Source: Pseudoduganella albidiflava
GTDB lineage: Bacteria; Pseudomonadota; Gammaproteobacteria; Burkholderiales; Burkholderiaceae_D
Length of the DNA: 64,000 nucleotides
Direction: 5' to 3'
Assembly: GCF_004322755.1 (NCBI RefSeq)
Contig: NZ_CP036401.1
Coordinates: 1,860,001 to 1,924,000, forward strand
The translations under genes were made by a program, and so were the position numbers. The notes under the pieces are model-generated. The model searched no databases and had not been told where the DNA came from. It saw nothing but the letters and a program-made list of their open reading frames with translations. Shown piece by piece: positions 25,745 to 34,592 of the stretch (the first letter of the stretch is position 1; each line of letters begins with the position of its first letter).

Positions 25745-26665
25745 ATGATTTCCACTATCAACGAACGCAATTTCCGTGGCGTGGACCTGAACCTGCTCGT
25801 CACGTTCCTCGTGCTGATGCGGGAGCGCAGCGTCTCCGGCGCGGCGCGCAAGCTGTTCATCGGCCAGCCCGCCGCCAGCAGCGCGCTGGCCCGGCTGCGC
25901 GAACTGTTCGGCGACGAATTGCTGGTGCGCGGTGCCCACGGCATGGAACCGACGGCGCGGGCCCTGGCGCTGGAAGCGGCGCTGGCGCCGGCGCTGGGCG
26001 AGGTGCAGGCGGCGCTGTTCGAGTCCCTGGCTTTCGATCCCGCCACGGCGGAGCACACGTTCACGCTGGGCATGCCGGACTGGGTCGAGCTGTGGCTGAT
26101 GCCACGCCTGTTCGAGCGGGTGCGGTTGGAGGCGCCCGGCGTGCGCATCGCCGTGAAGGTCTGCGATCCCTTCACGGGCACGGCAATGCTGGAAGCGGGC
26201 GAGATCGACCTGGGCGTCGGCGCGTTTCGCGAAGGCCCGCGCTGGCAGAAGTACACGCCGCTGCGCACGATGGGTTTTCGCTGCCTGTTCAATCCGGCGC
26301 TGGTGAAGACCCGCCGGCGCGGCAGGCTGGCGCTGGCGGACTACACCGCCCATCCGCACGTGCTGGTCAGCTACCGCGCCGCCTTCGAGAGCGCGGCGGA
26401 CGAGCAGCTTGCCGCGCAGGGCCTGCGCCGCGACGTGCGCTACGTGACGCCGCGCTTTGCCTTGGTACCCGGGATCCTGCGCCACAGCCCGGCGATCGGC
26501 ACGGCGCCGGAAGTGCTGGCGCCGCTGTGGCCCGACCTGGTGTCCTGCGCCGTGCCGGTCGCGCTGCCGGCGTTCGACGTCAGCGCCATCGGCCATGCCC
26601 GCCGGGAGCGCGACCCGGCGCTGGCGTGGCTCCTGGGTGTGATCGCCGAGGTGGCGCGCGAGTAG
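25745..26665 (+). CDS. LysR-family transcriptional regulator
   Basis: A 306-residue LysR protein with an N-terminal helix-turn-helix (DLNLLVTFLVLMRERSVSGA and QPAASSALARLREL) and the usual effector-binding domain. It is divergent from the MBL-fold hydrolase gene and convergent with doxX copy 1. The motif TATCAATCAAATCGATTG just upstream may be part of its own control region. Confidence 0.9.
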   Translation: MISTINERNFRGVDLNLLVTFLVLMRERSVSGAARKLFIGQPAASSALARLRELFGDELLVRGAHGMEPTARALALEAALAPALGEVQAALFESLAFDPATAEHTFTLGMPDWVELWLMPRLFERVRLEAPGVRIAVKVCDPFTGTAMLEAGEIDLGVGAFREGPRWQKYTPLRTMGFRCLFNPALVKTRRRGRLALADYTAHPHVLVSYRAAFESAADEQLAAQGLRRDVRYVTPRFALVPGILRHSPAIGTAPEVLAPLWPDLVSCAVPVALPAFDVSAIGHARRERDPALAWLLGVIAEVARE

Positions 26666-26705
26666 GTATAGATGGAAAAGGCGCTGTCCGGTCGGCAGCG
26701 CCAAT

Positions 26706-26736
26706 GAAAAATCCCGCGCGGTGGGCCGCGCGGGAT
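26706..26736 (-). terminator. Intrinsic terminator of doxX copy 1
   Basis: A 10-bp perfect stem ATCCCGCGCG / CGCGCGGGAT (26711-26720 and 26727-26736). Read on the minus strand it is followed by TTTTC, and it lies 29 bp after the doxX stop. Confidence 0.8.
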
Positions 26737-26764
26737 GCTGGATGAAGCGGGTGCCGGGACTGGA

Positions 26765-27184
26765 TCAGGCGAACTGGCGGGCGGCCGGGCGGGCCAGGCG
26801 CTGGTCGACGCTGAAGGCGCCGGCACCGAAGGCCACCACCTGCAGCAGGCCGCCGGCCATCGCGAAGTTCTTCAGCAGGTGGATCAGCTGGTTCTGGTCG
26901 CCGATGGCGCTGTGGAAGGCCAGGCCGGTGACGATCGAGAACACCGCCAGCAGGGCCGCCACGGCGCGGGCCTTGATGCCCAGGACGAGCAGCAGGCCGC
27001 CACCGAGTTCGACGGCGATCGCGATCGCCAGGCCCAGCGTGGCGAACGGCAGGCCGACGGACTGGATGTAGGCGATCGTCGCTTCCGGCGCGGCGATCTT
27101 GCCGATCGCGCTGAAGATGAAGATGGTCGCCAGCAGGACGCGGCCGATGGCGGGAACGAAGGAGTTGGCGGAGAAGGCGTTCAT
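26765..27184 (-). CDS. DoxX family membrane protein, copy 1
   Basis: A 139-residue protein with four predicted membrane helices, the DoxX hallmark: VGRVLLATIFIFSAIGKIA, LGLAIAIAVELGGGLLLVLG, AVAALLAVFSIVTGLAF and FAMAGGLLQVVAFG. DoxX proteins are inner-membrane subunits linked to oxidative-stress defence and thiosulfate:quinone oxidation. The ATG at 27184 follows AAGGAAAC. It is a close paralogue of the protein at 43341-43805, and the upstream DNA of the two genes is also conserved (27233-27303). The gap 27185-27521 holds only that promoter module and GC-poor repeats of GAACGAAAAC type near 27440. Confidence 0.9.
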   Translation of the reverse strand: MNAFSANSFVPAIGRVLLATIFIFSAIGKIAAPEATIAYIQSVGLPFATLGLAIAIAVELGGGLLLVLGIKARAVAALLAVFSIVTGLAFHSAIGDQNQLIHLLKNFAMAGGLLQVVAFGAGAFSVDQRLARPAARQFA

Positions 27185-27232
27185 GATGTTTCCTTTCAGA
27201 TTGGTTGGGATTTTCTGCACACATCGTGTTGT

Positions 27233-27303
27233 CTGCAGCGTTGAAGCCATCTTAGGCTTCGCCAATCCATCTGAACAGCCTATATAAATCGATGGTATGT
27301 ATC
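27233..27303 (-). promoter_or_regulatory. Redox promoter module, copy A (doxX1)
   Basis: Contains TTGAAGCCATCTTAGGC, CCAATCCATCTG and CTATATAAATCGATGG, nearly the same as 43852-43922 before doxX copy 2 and recognisably the same as 45438-45499 before pirin. On the minus strand it provides TAAGAT as a likely -10. TATATAAATCGAT may be the binding site of a LysR protein. Confidence 0.65.
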
Positions 27304-27521
27304 GATGATTAGCATGGATTCAGTGGTGTGGAGAATCAGGCAATCGATCTGTAATCCCGGCCATTTCCGCAGGGGGAAGCAGGCTGGATACTGGCGCCAT
27401 CGCAACGCACCCTGGAACCCGCATGACCGGCGCGAACGTGAACGAGAACGAAAACGAAAACGAAAACAGGAATATGAACGGAGTCGTCTCGAGCGCTCCG
27501 TGGCCGCGCCGCGCCGGCCGG

Positions 27522-28079
27522 TCAGTCGTCCATCAGGTAACGCCAGCGCGTCATGTGCTGGCGCATGTCGACCGTCTCGCCATCGGCGATGAATGTGCCA
27601 TCGCCGGCGTGGTGGATCAGGCGGCGTTCGGCCCTGGCGGTGTCGATGCGGATACGCGTCACCTCGAGGATGAACAGGTTGTAGCGCTCCACCATCGCCG
27701 TGTCGGCGACGCGGCATTCCAGGTTCGCGATACACTCGCGGATCAGCGGCGCCGCCACCGTCTTCGCGCGCTGCGCGGTGAGGCCGAACCCGGTGAACTT
27801 GTCCACGTTCACCCCGGAGCAGTTGCCGATCTTCGTGACCGCTTCGGCCAGGTCCACGGTGGGCACGGCAAGCACGCATTCGCCGGTGGCCTGCAAGGTG
27901 TCGTAACTGTGGTCCCACGGCCCGATCACGCAGGCCACCAGCGGCGGCTCGTGCTGCACCATCATGTGAAAGCCCATCGTCATCACGTTGCGCCGCGTGC
28001 CGCCGCCGGTCGTGACCAGCAGCACGGGGCCGGATTCGAGCAGGCGGTAGGCTTTCGAGGGGTCGAGTTCCTGGTACAT
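27522..28079 (-). CDS. Flavin reductase family protein
   Basis: A 185-residue FMN-binding split-barrel protein. Features are GPVLLVTTGGGTRRNVMTMGFHMM, PPLVACVIGPWDHSY and KIGNCSGVNVDKF. Members act as flavin reductases or bind FMN for other reactions. The ATG at 28079 follows GGAGG and is chosen over a longer in-frame start. It is divergent from an AraC gene (105 bp apart), which is the likely regulator. Confidence 0.88.
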   Translation of the reverse strand: MYQELDPSKAYRLLESGPVLLVTTGGGTRRNVMTMGFHMMVQHEPPLVACVIGPWDHSYDTLQATGECVLAVPTVDLAEAVTKIGNCSGVNVDKFTGFGLTAQRAKTVAAPLIRECIANLECRVADTAMVERYNLFILEVTRIRIDTARAERRLIHHAGDGTFIADGETVDMRQHMTRWRYLMDD

Positions 28080-28184
28080 GGTTGTCCTCCCTGGTTGATC
28101 ATGGCGCCATGGTGCCCCGGGGGCGCGGGAACGGTCGCCGGCGGCTTGCTCGCAATGTCGATATTTTGCTATGAGGAGAATGCC

Positions 28185-29087
28185 ATGCCCCGTACGGCAT
28201 CGGTCGAATCGATGAAGGACCATATTCCCGGCAAGCTGCTGCGCGAGCGCAAGGCCCGCACGCCGGACGATATCCATGTCGAGATCCACGCGCACGCGGC
28301 GGTGCAGGAACCCGTGGTGGTGCCCGCGGTGCCGGAGCCGATGCTGGTGTGGATCGTCTCCGGCGAGCCGGTCGTCGAGGAGCGGCCGCTGGGCGGCGAG
28401 TGGCTGGCCGTGCCGGTACGGCGCGGGGACTTCTACCTGACCACGTCACCGGCACCGGTGGAGATGCGCTGGCGGAACACAGGCGCCGACCCGTTCCGCG
28501 TCATGCACGTCTACCTGGGCCTGCCGCTGCTGGCGCGCGTGGTCAAGGAGTCGGCCGGCAAGGAGCTGGCGCGGTTCGCGCTGCGCGAGGTGTCCGGCGA
28601 GCGCGACGAGGTATTGTGCGGCCTGTTCCAGGCCCTGCATGGCGCGCTATCGGGCCCGGTGCCCGCGGCCGCTGGCTTCGTGCAGGGCGTGGCGCAGGCC
28701 ATCACCGCGCACGTGGTGGCCCACTATGAATGCGCCACCGAGGGCCGGGTGGTGCTGCGTGGCGGGCTGCCGGCGCACAAGCTGCGCCGCGTGCTCGACG
28801 CGATGCACGCCGGCCTGGCCGAGCCGTTCGACCTGGGCCGGCTGGCCGCGCTGGCCGACCTGAGCGTGTTCCACTTTTCCCGCGTGTTCAAACAGGCCAC
28901 CGGCATGTCGCCATCGCGCTACTTCGTGCGGCTGCGCCTGGACGAGGCGCGCCGGCTGCTCGCCGATACCGGCCAATCCGTGCTCGATATCGGCCTTGCC
29001 GTCGGCTACGCGAGCCCCAGCCACTTTGCCCAGGTGTTCAGGGAAGGTACCGGTTCGTCGCCCAGCGCCTGGCGGGCCGCGCGGTAA
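28185..29087 (+). CDS. AraC-family regulator with AraC-type cupin sensor, copy 1
   Basis: A 300-residue AraC protein. The N-terminal half is a cupin-like ligand domain (VWIVSGEPVVEERPLGGEW). The C-terminal DNA-binding half carries two helix-turn-helix motifs, ending in ATGMSPSRYFVRLRLDEARRL and AVGYASPSHFAQVFREGTG. The ATG at 28185 follows GAGGAG. It is clearly paralogous to the regulator at 34593-35603. It is divergent from a flavin reductase, and a short-chain dehydrogenase follows 299 bp downstream. Confidence 0.92.
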   Translation: MPRTASVESMKDHIPGKLLRERKARTPDDIHVEIHAHAAVQEPVVVPAVPEPMLVWIVSGEPVVEERPLGGEWLAVPVRRGDFYLTTSPAPVEMRWRNTGADPFRVMHVYLGLPLLARVVKESAGKELARFALREVSGERDEVLCGLFQALHGALSGPVPAAAGFVQGVAQAITAHVVAHYECATEGRVVLRGGLPAHKLRRVLDAMHAGLAEPFDLGRLAALADLSVFHFSRVFKQATGMSPSRYFVRLRLDEARRLLADTGQSVLDIGLAVGYASPSHFAQVFREGTGSSPSAWRAAR

Positions 29088-29154
29088 GGGGCCGCGTAGC
29101 AGGGGAAGTAGTCGACAAGCCGGCCAGCCAGACCTGGTGACGGAACGATCCGGC

Positions 29155-29189
29155 AAGCCGCGCCGCCCGCCGGGCCGCGCGGCTTTTTT
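29155..29189 (+). terminator. Intrinsic terminator after the AraC gene
   Basis: A 9-bp stem AAGCCGCGC / GCGCGGCTT (29155-29163 and 29177-29185) with a T-run (29184-29189), 67 bp after the regulator's stop. The rest of the gap to the next gene shows nothing else. Confidence 0.8.
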
Positions 29190-29386
29190 GCGCCCGCCGT
29201 ATGCCGGGGTACCGCCGGCGGCCCCGGGCGCCTGGAAAGCAAAATCGCGACAGCGGCAGCAAATCATGGAGGGACGCGCAATCGCCGCGACGCCACAATG
29301 ACCTCACTGGATCGGCGTTTCGAGCGAATCGGAAGGAAGCGATCCGACGCAACGACCAGCATTTTTCCAACTCAAAGGAGCTAGAA

Positions 29387-30142
29387 ATGAGCAAATTCAA
29401 CGTCAATGAAGTCGAAGGTAAAACCGTGATCGTCACCGGCGCGGCCAGCGGCATCGGCCGTGCCATCGCGGAAGTGCTGCATGCGCGGGGCGCACGCGTC
29501 ATCGCCGAGGATATCGACCCGGCGGTCAACGAATTGAAGCGTGAAGGGCTGGTTCCTTTCGTTGCCGACGTCACGAAGGATGGCACCGCCGAGCAGGCCG
29601 TCGCGCTGGCAATCGAACATTTCGGCAAGCTCGACGTGCTGGTCAATAACGCCGGCCGCATCGTGTACAAGAACCTGGTCGACATGAGCCGCGAAGACTG
29701 GAACTGGCAGATGGAAACCAACGTGACGGGGGCCTTCTTGCACTCGCGGGAAGCCATGAAGGCGATGATGAAGCAGAAGTCCGGCGCCATCGTCAATATC
29801 GCTTCCTATGCTTCCTATTTCGCCTTCCCCGGCATTGCGGCCTATACCGCGTCGAAAGGTGCACTGGCGCAGCTGACGCGGACTCAGGCACTGGAAGCCA
29901 TCGAGCACGGTATCCGCGTCAACGCGATCGGCGTCGGCGACGTGGTGACCAACCTGCTGAATCACTTCCGTGAGGACGGCCGTGAATTCCTGGCCGAGCA
30001 CGGCAAGGCTGCGCCGATAGGCCGCGCCGCGCAACCGGAGGAGATCGCCGAGATCGTGGCCTTCCTGGCGTCGGATCGCGCCAGCTTCATCGTCGGCTCG
30101 GTTGTGATGGCGGATGGCGGCATGAGCGTGCAGATCGGCTAA
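29387..30142 (+). CDS. Short-chain dehydrogenase/reductase
   Basis: A 251-residue SDR oxidoreductase. The cofactor motif is TGAASGIGRAIA near residue 18, then NNAG (around 88), and the active-site Ser (IASYASY), Tyr and Lys in YTASKGAL. It ends with the usual VMADGGMSV. The ED pair after the second strand (AEDID) suggests NAD preference. The ATG at 29387 follows AAAGGAG. It stands alone between two terminators. Substrate unknown. Confidence 0.92.
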   Translation: MSKFNVNEVEGKTVIVTGAASGIGRAIAEVLHARGARVIAEDIDPAVNELKREGLVPFVADVTKDGTAEQAVALAIEHFGKLDVLVNNAGRIVYKNLVDMSREDWNWQMETNVTGAFLHSREAMKAMMKQKSGAIVNIASYASYFAFPGIAAYTASKGALAQLTRTQALEAIEHGIRVNAIGVGDVVTNLLNHFREDGREFLAEHGKAAPIGRAAQPEEIAEIVAFLASDRASFIVGSVVMADGGMSVQIG

Positions 30143-30154
30143 GCAGCAAAAAGA

Positions 30155-30190
30155 AATCCCGCATCAGCGCATCAAACATGCGGGAAAAAC
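30155..30190 (+). terminator. Terminator after the short-chain dehydrogenase
   Basis: Stem CCCGCAT / ATGCGGG (30158-30164 and 30178-30184) followed by AAAAAC on the plus strand; the minus-strand reading gives the T-run. It lies 15 bp after the stop. Confidence 0.6.
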
Positions 30191-30717
30191 GCCGATGAAA
30201 TAACTTTAATTAATTCTTCAGCGATGGATGCAGGGCAGCGCCACACGCTGCCGCATCCATGCCCGCCAAGCTGGGCGACAGCATCAGCCCAGCCGATGGC
30301 TACAGGCTAACACCGATGCTGATCTCCCCTTTACGACCCGGTGTGAATTGAATGCCTCCGGGTTCCCGCCCTCATCACCTGACATCACTTGAACATTGGT
30401 TGGCCAGTTTGAATATCGGCGATCGGCGTAGCGGCGCCATGACCATGTGCGGGCTGAATCATCCGATTTTCCTGCGGGTTTTCGCGGGGCAGTGCTGCTT
30501 TCAGGAAGCAAATCGCCGCTATACTTGAAGTGTGTCATCCATGTACATAGCCAGTCGCTGACATCGCGTCGCGCCAAGCCAGATCCTCGCTTCAGCCGAG
30601 TGCATTCCAGGTACCGGATTATCGTATCCGCTTGAACGTTCCGTCATCGGAAGCTCTCGTGCTGAAGCAGGCAAACCGGGAGGATTCGCATGTCCGCCGC
30701 AAAATGACGATAATGTT
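30190..30717. other. AT-richer intergenic stretch without a supported gene
   Basis: About 530 bp of visibly lower GC than the flanks. Short frames exist on both strands (for example 30284-30577 minus) but show no family, no convincing ribosome-binding site and uneven composition. It may hold a decayed gene. A GGGAGG site at 30678-30683 serves an ATG at 30690 that opens a five-codon frame (MSAAK) ending 10 bp before the sensor-kinase start. Confidence 0.5.
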
Positions 30718-33700
30718 ATGAGTTTTATAAATTCTCTTCGCACTTTTCTAAATGGCTCGTCGAGTCATATTTGCTGCGTGGCGGCAGTCTTTTGCGTAAG
30801 CTTCGTCATGGCGCCAAATGTATATGCACTCGATCCCCATGCCACGCTATCCGATTATTATCTTGATGTCTGGACGGCGAAGGAAGGTGCGCCATCCGAC
30901 GTTTTGGCCTTCACCCAGACACCTGACGGATGGTTATGGTTAGGGGGACACAATGGATTGTTCCGCTTCGATGGCGTACGCTTCGAACGTTTTGTGCCTG
31001 TGTCAGGTGATCCTCTCCCCAAAGCGCCGATCACGACACTTCGCGCTGAGCCTAATGGCGACCTCTGGATTGGCTATACTTCGGCCGGCCTCAGCGTATT
31101 AAGGCAGGGTAAGCTGACTCACGTAGCCTCGAGTCGCCCCGACAGCCCAATCAGTTCGGCCACTTACAGTATTGTCGTAGATACCGATAATTCGGTCTGG
31201 GCCGCAACCTCGTTGGGGTTAAGGCACTACAGCGGGGGCAAGTGGAACATCATTGGAGAAGAAGCGAATATTCCACCCCCACCCGGTACCACGGACAACG
31301 TCGGCATCGACAGGACAGGACAGCTTTGGGTGACGAATTCGCATACGGTATATCGCCTGGCGCGCCAGAGCGGAAAATTCGAGCCGGTCGGTCATCATGG
31401 AACTGCATCTTCGCTGATCCACTCGCCGGATGGCCGTTATTGGCATAGCGCAGGCACGAAGCTCACCCTACTAGCCAATAGTGCGAACTCCAGTCAACGG
31501 CGGAGAGACGCAGTCACTTCAGATGTCGGCAAATTCGATCGCGACGGCAATTTTTGGACAATCGATTGCGAAGGCGCGGCCGTCTGTCTCTGGCGTGGTG
31601 TGGGTGCCAGGCCGGGCACGAAACTGGGGACGACGTTTGTACTCGACAAAAACGCCCTGGATCGTCCGAGTCCGCGCAGTCCTTTGTATGGCGCGGTCGG
31701 GTTGAAGCTTTTCGAGGATCGGGACGCGAATATTTGGATCACTACAAATATCGGAATTGTACGACTAAGAGACAAACGAATCAAAAAAGCGCCAATTCCC
31801 GCCAGTAAATCAATGAAGATTGCGATGGATGGCGAAGGACGGGCATACGTGCATGCTGCCTCACAAAACGTTTGGGCGCTACATAATCGGCATGACTCTG
31901 CTGTCGTGGCAAAAGGCGTTGACACATTCACAGCTTCGCTGTCGGGTGACACACTGCTCGCAATTCCCGGATACATCCAGTTCGGCTTTGAAGCCGATGC
32001 GCGCAAGATACCCTTGCCCCAAGCCGAAGGAGAGACCATTCCTAACGTAGGGTCCGTGACATACGATGGCGTGTCAATGTGGGTATACATTCGTAGGCGA
32101 GTGTTTTGGCGCTATCGTGCTGGACGTTGGGAGAGTACGTGGAGCTGGCTGGCCCCGATTTGCAAACCGCGCTCCACGGCGCCGGCTGGGGTGGGGGAGG
32201 TATGGTTTGGTTGTCGTGATGGATCTGCAGTTCGGATAACAGGTGACAACGTGACGAAATTCGGTCCGGCGCAAGGGCTTGATTTCGAAAACGCATCGTT
32301 TGTCGACGCCCGCGACGGTATCCTTGTTGGCGGCTCGGACGGCACAGCGATCCTGAGTGGCACCCGTTTTTTCCGTATTCAGGCAGAAGACCCGAGAGTT
32401 CTTTACAATGTCGTCGGGATTGCAAAAGCACCAAATGGCGATCGCTACCTGAACGGCGCCCGAGGACTTGTCTACGTCAAAGCCGCGGATTGGCGCGCAA
32501 TGACCGCACAGCCGACGCAACCACTGCGCTATACATTGATCGACACACTTGATGGCTATCCCGGCGCGGCTACGTCCTTAATTGAGGGAATGGCCATCGA
32601 TTCTGCTGGAATCCTCTGGTTCGGCGGGAGTGAAGGTATAGCCAGCCTGGACACGAAAGCGCCTCTACGGAAGGCGAGCCCGCTTCCGGTCTTCGTCACC
32701 GCATTGGAAACACCCACTCAACGCTATCGCACCAGTGACGGCATGGTTCTTCCGCCTGGGTCATCGGGGTTACGCATCGACTACACGGCGCTCGGCTATA
32801 CGATGCCAGAACGGATACGTTTCCGTTACCGCCTGGACGACGTCGACCGCGATTGGGTTGAAGCCGGAACCCGCCGTGCCGCCTACTACACGAACCTGGG
32901 CCCCGGGGAGCATCGTTTCAGCGTGATCGCGACCAACGAAGACGGTGTCTGGAATCCCGCACCCGTCACGTTTTCCTTCAAGATCGAACCGACGATCACG
33001 CAGTCGCGGCCGTTCATCGTGTTATGTGTGGTGCTGTCGCTGGCATTGGTTTACGCCTTGCACCGCATGCGGCTGCGCCGCTCGGAGCGGCGCATCGTCG
33101 AGCACATGCGCACCCGCCAGCTGGAACGCGAACGCATTGCAAGGCTGCTGCACGACACCTTCCTGCAAAGCGTGCAGGGCCTGACGTATGCGTTCCAAGG
33201 GCTGGCGAATTCGCTGCCGGCGCAGAGCACGATGCGCGGCCAGATGGAAAAACTGCTGGACATGGCCGAGGATGTCATCGTGGAAGGGCGCAACAACGTC
33301 AGCGCGCTGCGCGCGCCGCCGGCACGGGATGTCGAGCATGACCTGACTGCGCTGGCGCAATCGCTGGCCGAAGCGTTCCCCGTGCAGTTTTCCTTCACGT
33401 CGACCGGCACGCGGCGCGATGTCGATCCGATCGTCGCCGACGAGCTGCACCTGTTCGCCCGCGAAGCAATCTTCAACGCCTGCCGGCACGCGCAGGCCGG
33501 ACGGGTCACCGTATCCCTCGAATACGATGCCCGGTTCGTGCGGCTATGCGTGCGCGACGATGGCCGTGGCATCGATCCGCAGGTGCTGGCCGATGGCGCG
33601 CCCGCCGGCCACTGGGGCTTGCGTGGACTGCGCGAACGGGCCGAAGGCATGGGGGCGACGCTCGATATCGAGTCGTCACCCGGCAAGGGAACTTTGCTGT

Positions 33701-33759
33701 GCCTGCGGATCGGCGCCGATATGGCTTATCGGGTGCGGGAAGCAATCAAAGATCAATGA
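30718..33759 (+). CDS. Hybrid-propeller sensor histidine kinase (Reg_prop, Y_Y_Y, HisKA_3)
   Basis: A 1013-residue membrane sensor. After a signal sequence (to about NVYA, residue 37) come propeller repeats of the two-component-regulator type (TPDGWLWLGGHNGLFRFDG, PNGDLWIGYTSAG), a Y_Y_Y domain (around 680-750), one membrane helix near 762-780 (FIVLCVVLSLALVYAL), the phospho-accepting His812 in ARLLHDTF, and a HATPase with DDGRGID and WGLRGLRERA. The periplasmic propeller probably senses a carbohydrate or other ligand. The first two thirds are AT-richer than the kinase part and than the neighbours, suggesting transfer or recombination. The ATG lacks a clear ribosome-binding site. The 3' end overlaps the response regulator on the other strand by 14 bp. 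Confidence 0.92.
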   Translation: MSFINSLRTFLNGSSSHICCVAAVFCVSFVMAPNVYALDPHATLSDYYLDVWTAKEGAPSDVLAFTQTPDGWLWLGGHNGLFRFDGVRFERFVPVSGDPLPKAPITTLRAEPNGDLWIGYTSAGLSVLRQGKLTHVASSRPDSPISSATYSIVVDTDNSVWAATSLGLRHYSGGKWNIIGEEANIPPPPGTTDNVGIDRTGQLWVTNSHTVYRLARQSGKFEPVGHHGTASSLIHSPDGRYWHSAGTKLTLLANSANSSQRRRDAVTSDVGKFDRDGNFWTIDCEGAAVCLWRGVGARPGTKLGTTFVLDKNALDRPSPRSPLYGAVGLKLFEDRDANIWITTNIGIVRLRDKRIKKAPIPASKSMKIAMDGEGRAYVHAASQNVWALHNRHDSAVVAKGVDTFTASLSGDTLLAIPGYIQFGFEADARKIPLPQAEGETIPNVGSVTYDGVSMWVYIRRRVFWRYRAGRWESTWSWLAPICKPRSTAPAGVGEVWFGCRDGSAVRITGDNVTKFGPAQGLDFENASFVDARDGILVGGSDGTAILSGTRFFRIQAEDPRVLYNVVGIAKAPNGDRYLNGARGLVYVKAADWRAMTAQPTQPLRYTLIDTLDGYPGAATSLIEGMAIDSAGILWFGGSEGIASLDTKAPLRKASPLPVFVTALETPTQRYRTSDGMVLPPGSSGLRIDYTALGYTMPERIRFRYRLDDVDRDWVEAGTRRAAYYTNLGPGEHRFSVIATNEDGVWNPAPVTFSFKIEPTITQSRPFIVLCVVLSLALVYALHRMRLRRSERRIVEHMRTRQLERERIARLLHDTFLQSVQGLTYAFQGLANSLPAQSTMRGQMEKLLDMAEDVIVEGRNNVSALRAPPARDVEHDLTALAQSLAEAFPVQFSFTSTGTRRDVDPIVADELHLFAREAIFNACRHAQAGRVTVSLEYDARFVRLCVRDDGRGIDPQVLADGAPAGHWGLRGLRERAEGMGATLDIESSPGKGTLLCLRIGADMAYRVREAIKDQ

Positions 33760-34456
33760 TCCCGCGGCGAATGGCAATGGCTACCGCGTGCGTGCGGTCA
33801 TTCGCCCCCAGCTTGGAAAGAATCGTCTTCATGTGGCATTTTACGGTTTCTTCCGTAATGCCCATTTCCCTGGCGACCTGCTTGTTGGAGTTCCCTTGCC
33901 CGACCAGGCGGAGAACTTCCCGTTCGCGCGGTGCGACGTCCCGTTCGTCGAAGCGGTGCGCCAGCGCCATCGCTGCCTCCGCGGCGAGGTAGCGCTGGCC
34001 ATGGTGCGTGGCGCGGATCGCCGCGTGCAGCTCGGTGCGAAGCGATGCTTTCAGCAGGTATCCGGTCGCCCCTGCCTTCAGCGCACGGGCGATATGGCCA
34101 TCGCCGTCGAACGTGGTCACCACCAGGATGTGCGTCTCGGGGGATATGCGTTTGATCGCCTCGATGGCATCGAATCCCGACAGTACGGGCATTTGCAGAT
34201 CCATCAGCACCACGTCCGGCTGCAGCGCCGTGCACAGGTCCAGCGCTTCCCTGCCGTTGGCAGCCTCACCGACGACTGCAACGTCGGCGTGGCCGGCGAG
34301 CAGCGACACCAGCCCGTAACGCAGCAGCGGGTGGTCGTCCGCGATCACGATCGTGATGGGAGCGAACGCTCTCTGCTCTCTCTCCTGGTGCTTTATCTCG
34401 CCATTCTCACTGGATGTCTGCATGGTTTGACCTTGCGGAGTCTGATCGGCTGCCAT
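33746..34456 (-). CDS. NarL/LuxR-type response regulator
   Basis: A 236-residue regulator. The receiver domain has IADDHPLLRYG, phospho-acceptor Asp in VVLMDLQMP, switch VVTTFD and Lys in YLLKAS. The LuxR helix-turn-helix is in APREREVLRLVGQG to TEETVKCHMKTIL. It is the natural partner of the HisKA_3 kinase with which it overlaps tail-to-tail by 14 bp; cognate pairs are more often in one operon. Two starts are possible: ATG 34456 (AGG close by) or ATG 34423 (AAGG eight bases upstream). A 40-residue polar leader precedes the receiver. Confidence 0.9.
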   Translation of the reverse strand: MAADQTPQGQTMQTSSENGEIKHQEREQRAFAPITIVIADDHPLLRYGLVSLLAGHADVAVVGEAANGREALDLCTALQPDVVLMDLQMPVLSGFDAIEAIKRISPETHILVVTTFDGDGHIARALKAGATGYLLKASLRTELHAAIRATHHGQRYLAAEAAMALAHRFDERDVAPREREVLRLVGQGNSNKQVAREMGITEETVKCHMKTILSKLGANDRTHAVAIAIRRGIIDL

Positions 34457-34592
34457 ATTACCTCGTGTCCGATTTCCCGACGGCCCCTCGAAAGAGGGAT
34501 TCGCGCTGTACCGCGACACAGGGATGGTCGTCGGCCGGGCCTGGTCCTAGAATCGAATCATCCGTCGAAGCGTTGCATTGCGCCCTGCGATC

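Noticed and set aside
30284..30577. 97-codon minus-strand frame in the AT-richer gap
   Set aside because: No family, no convincing ribosome-binding site and unusual composition; could be a decayed gene but not supported.
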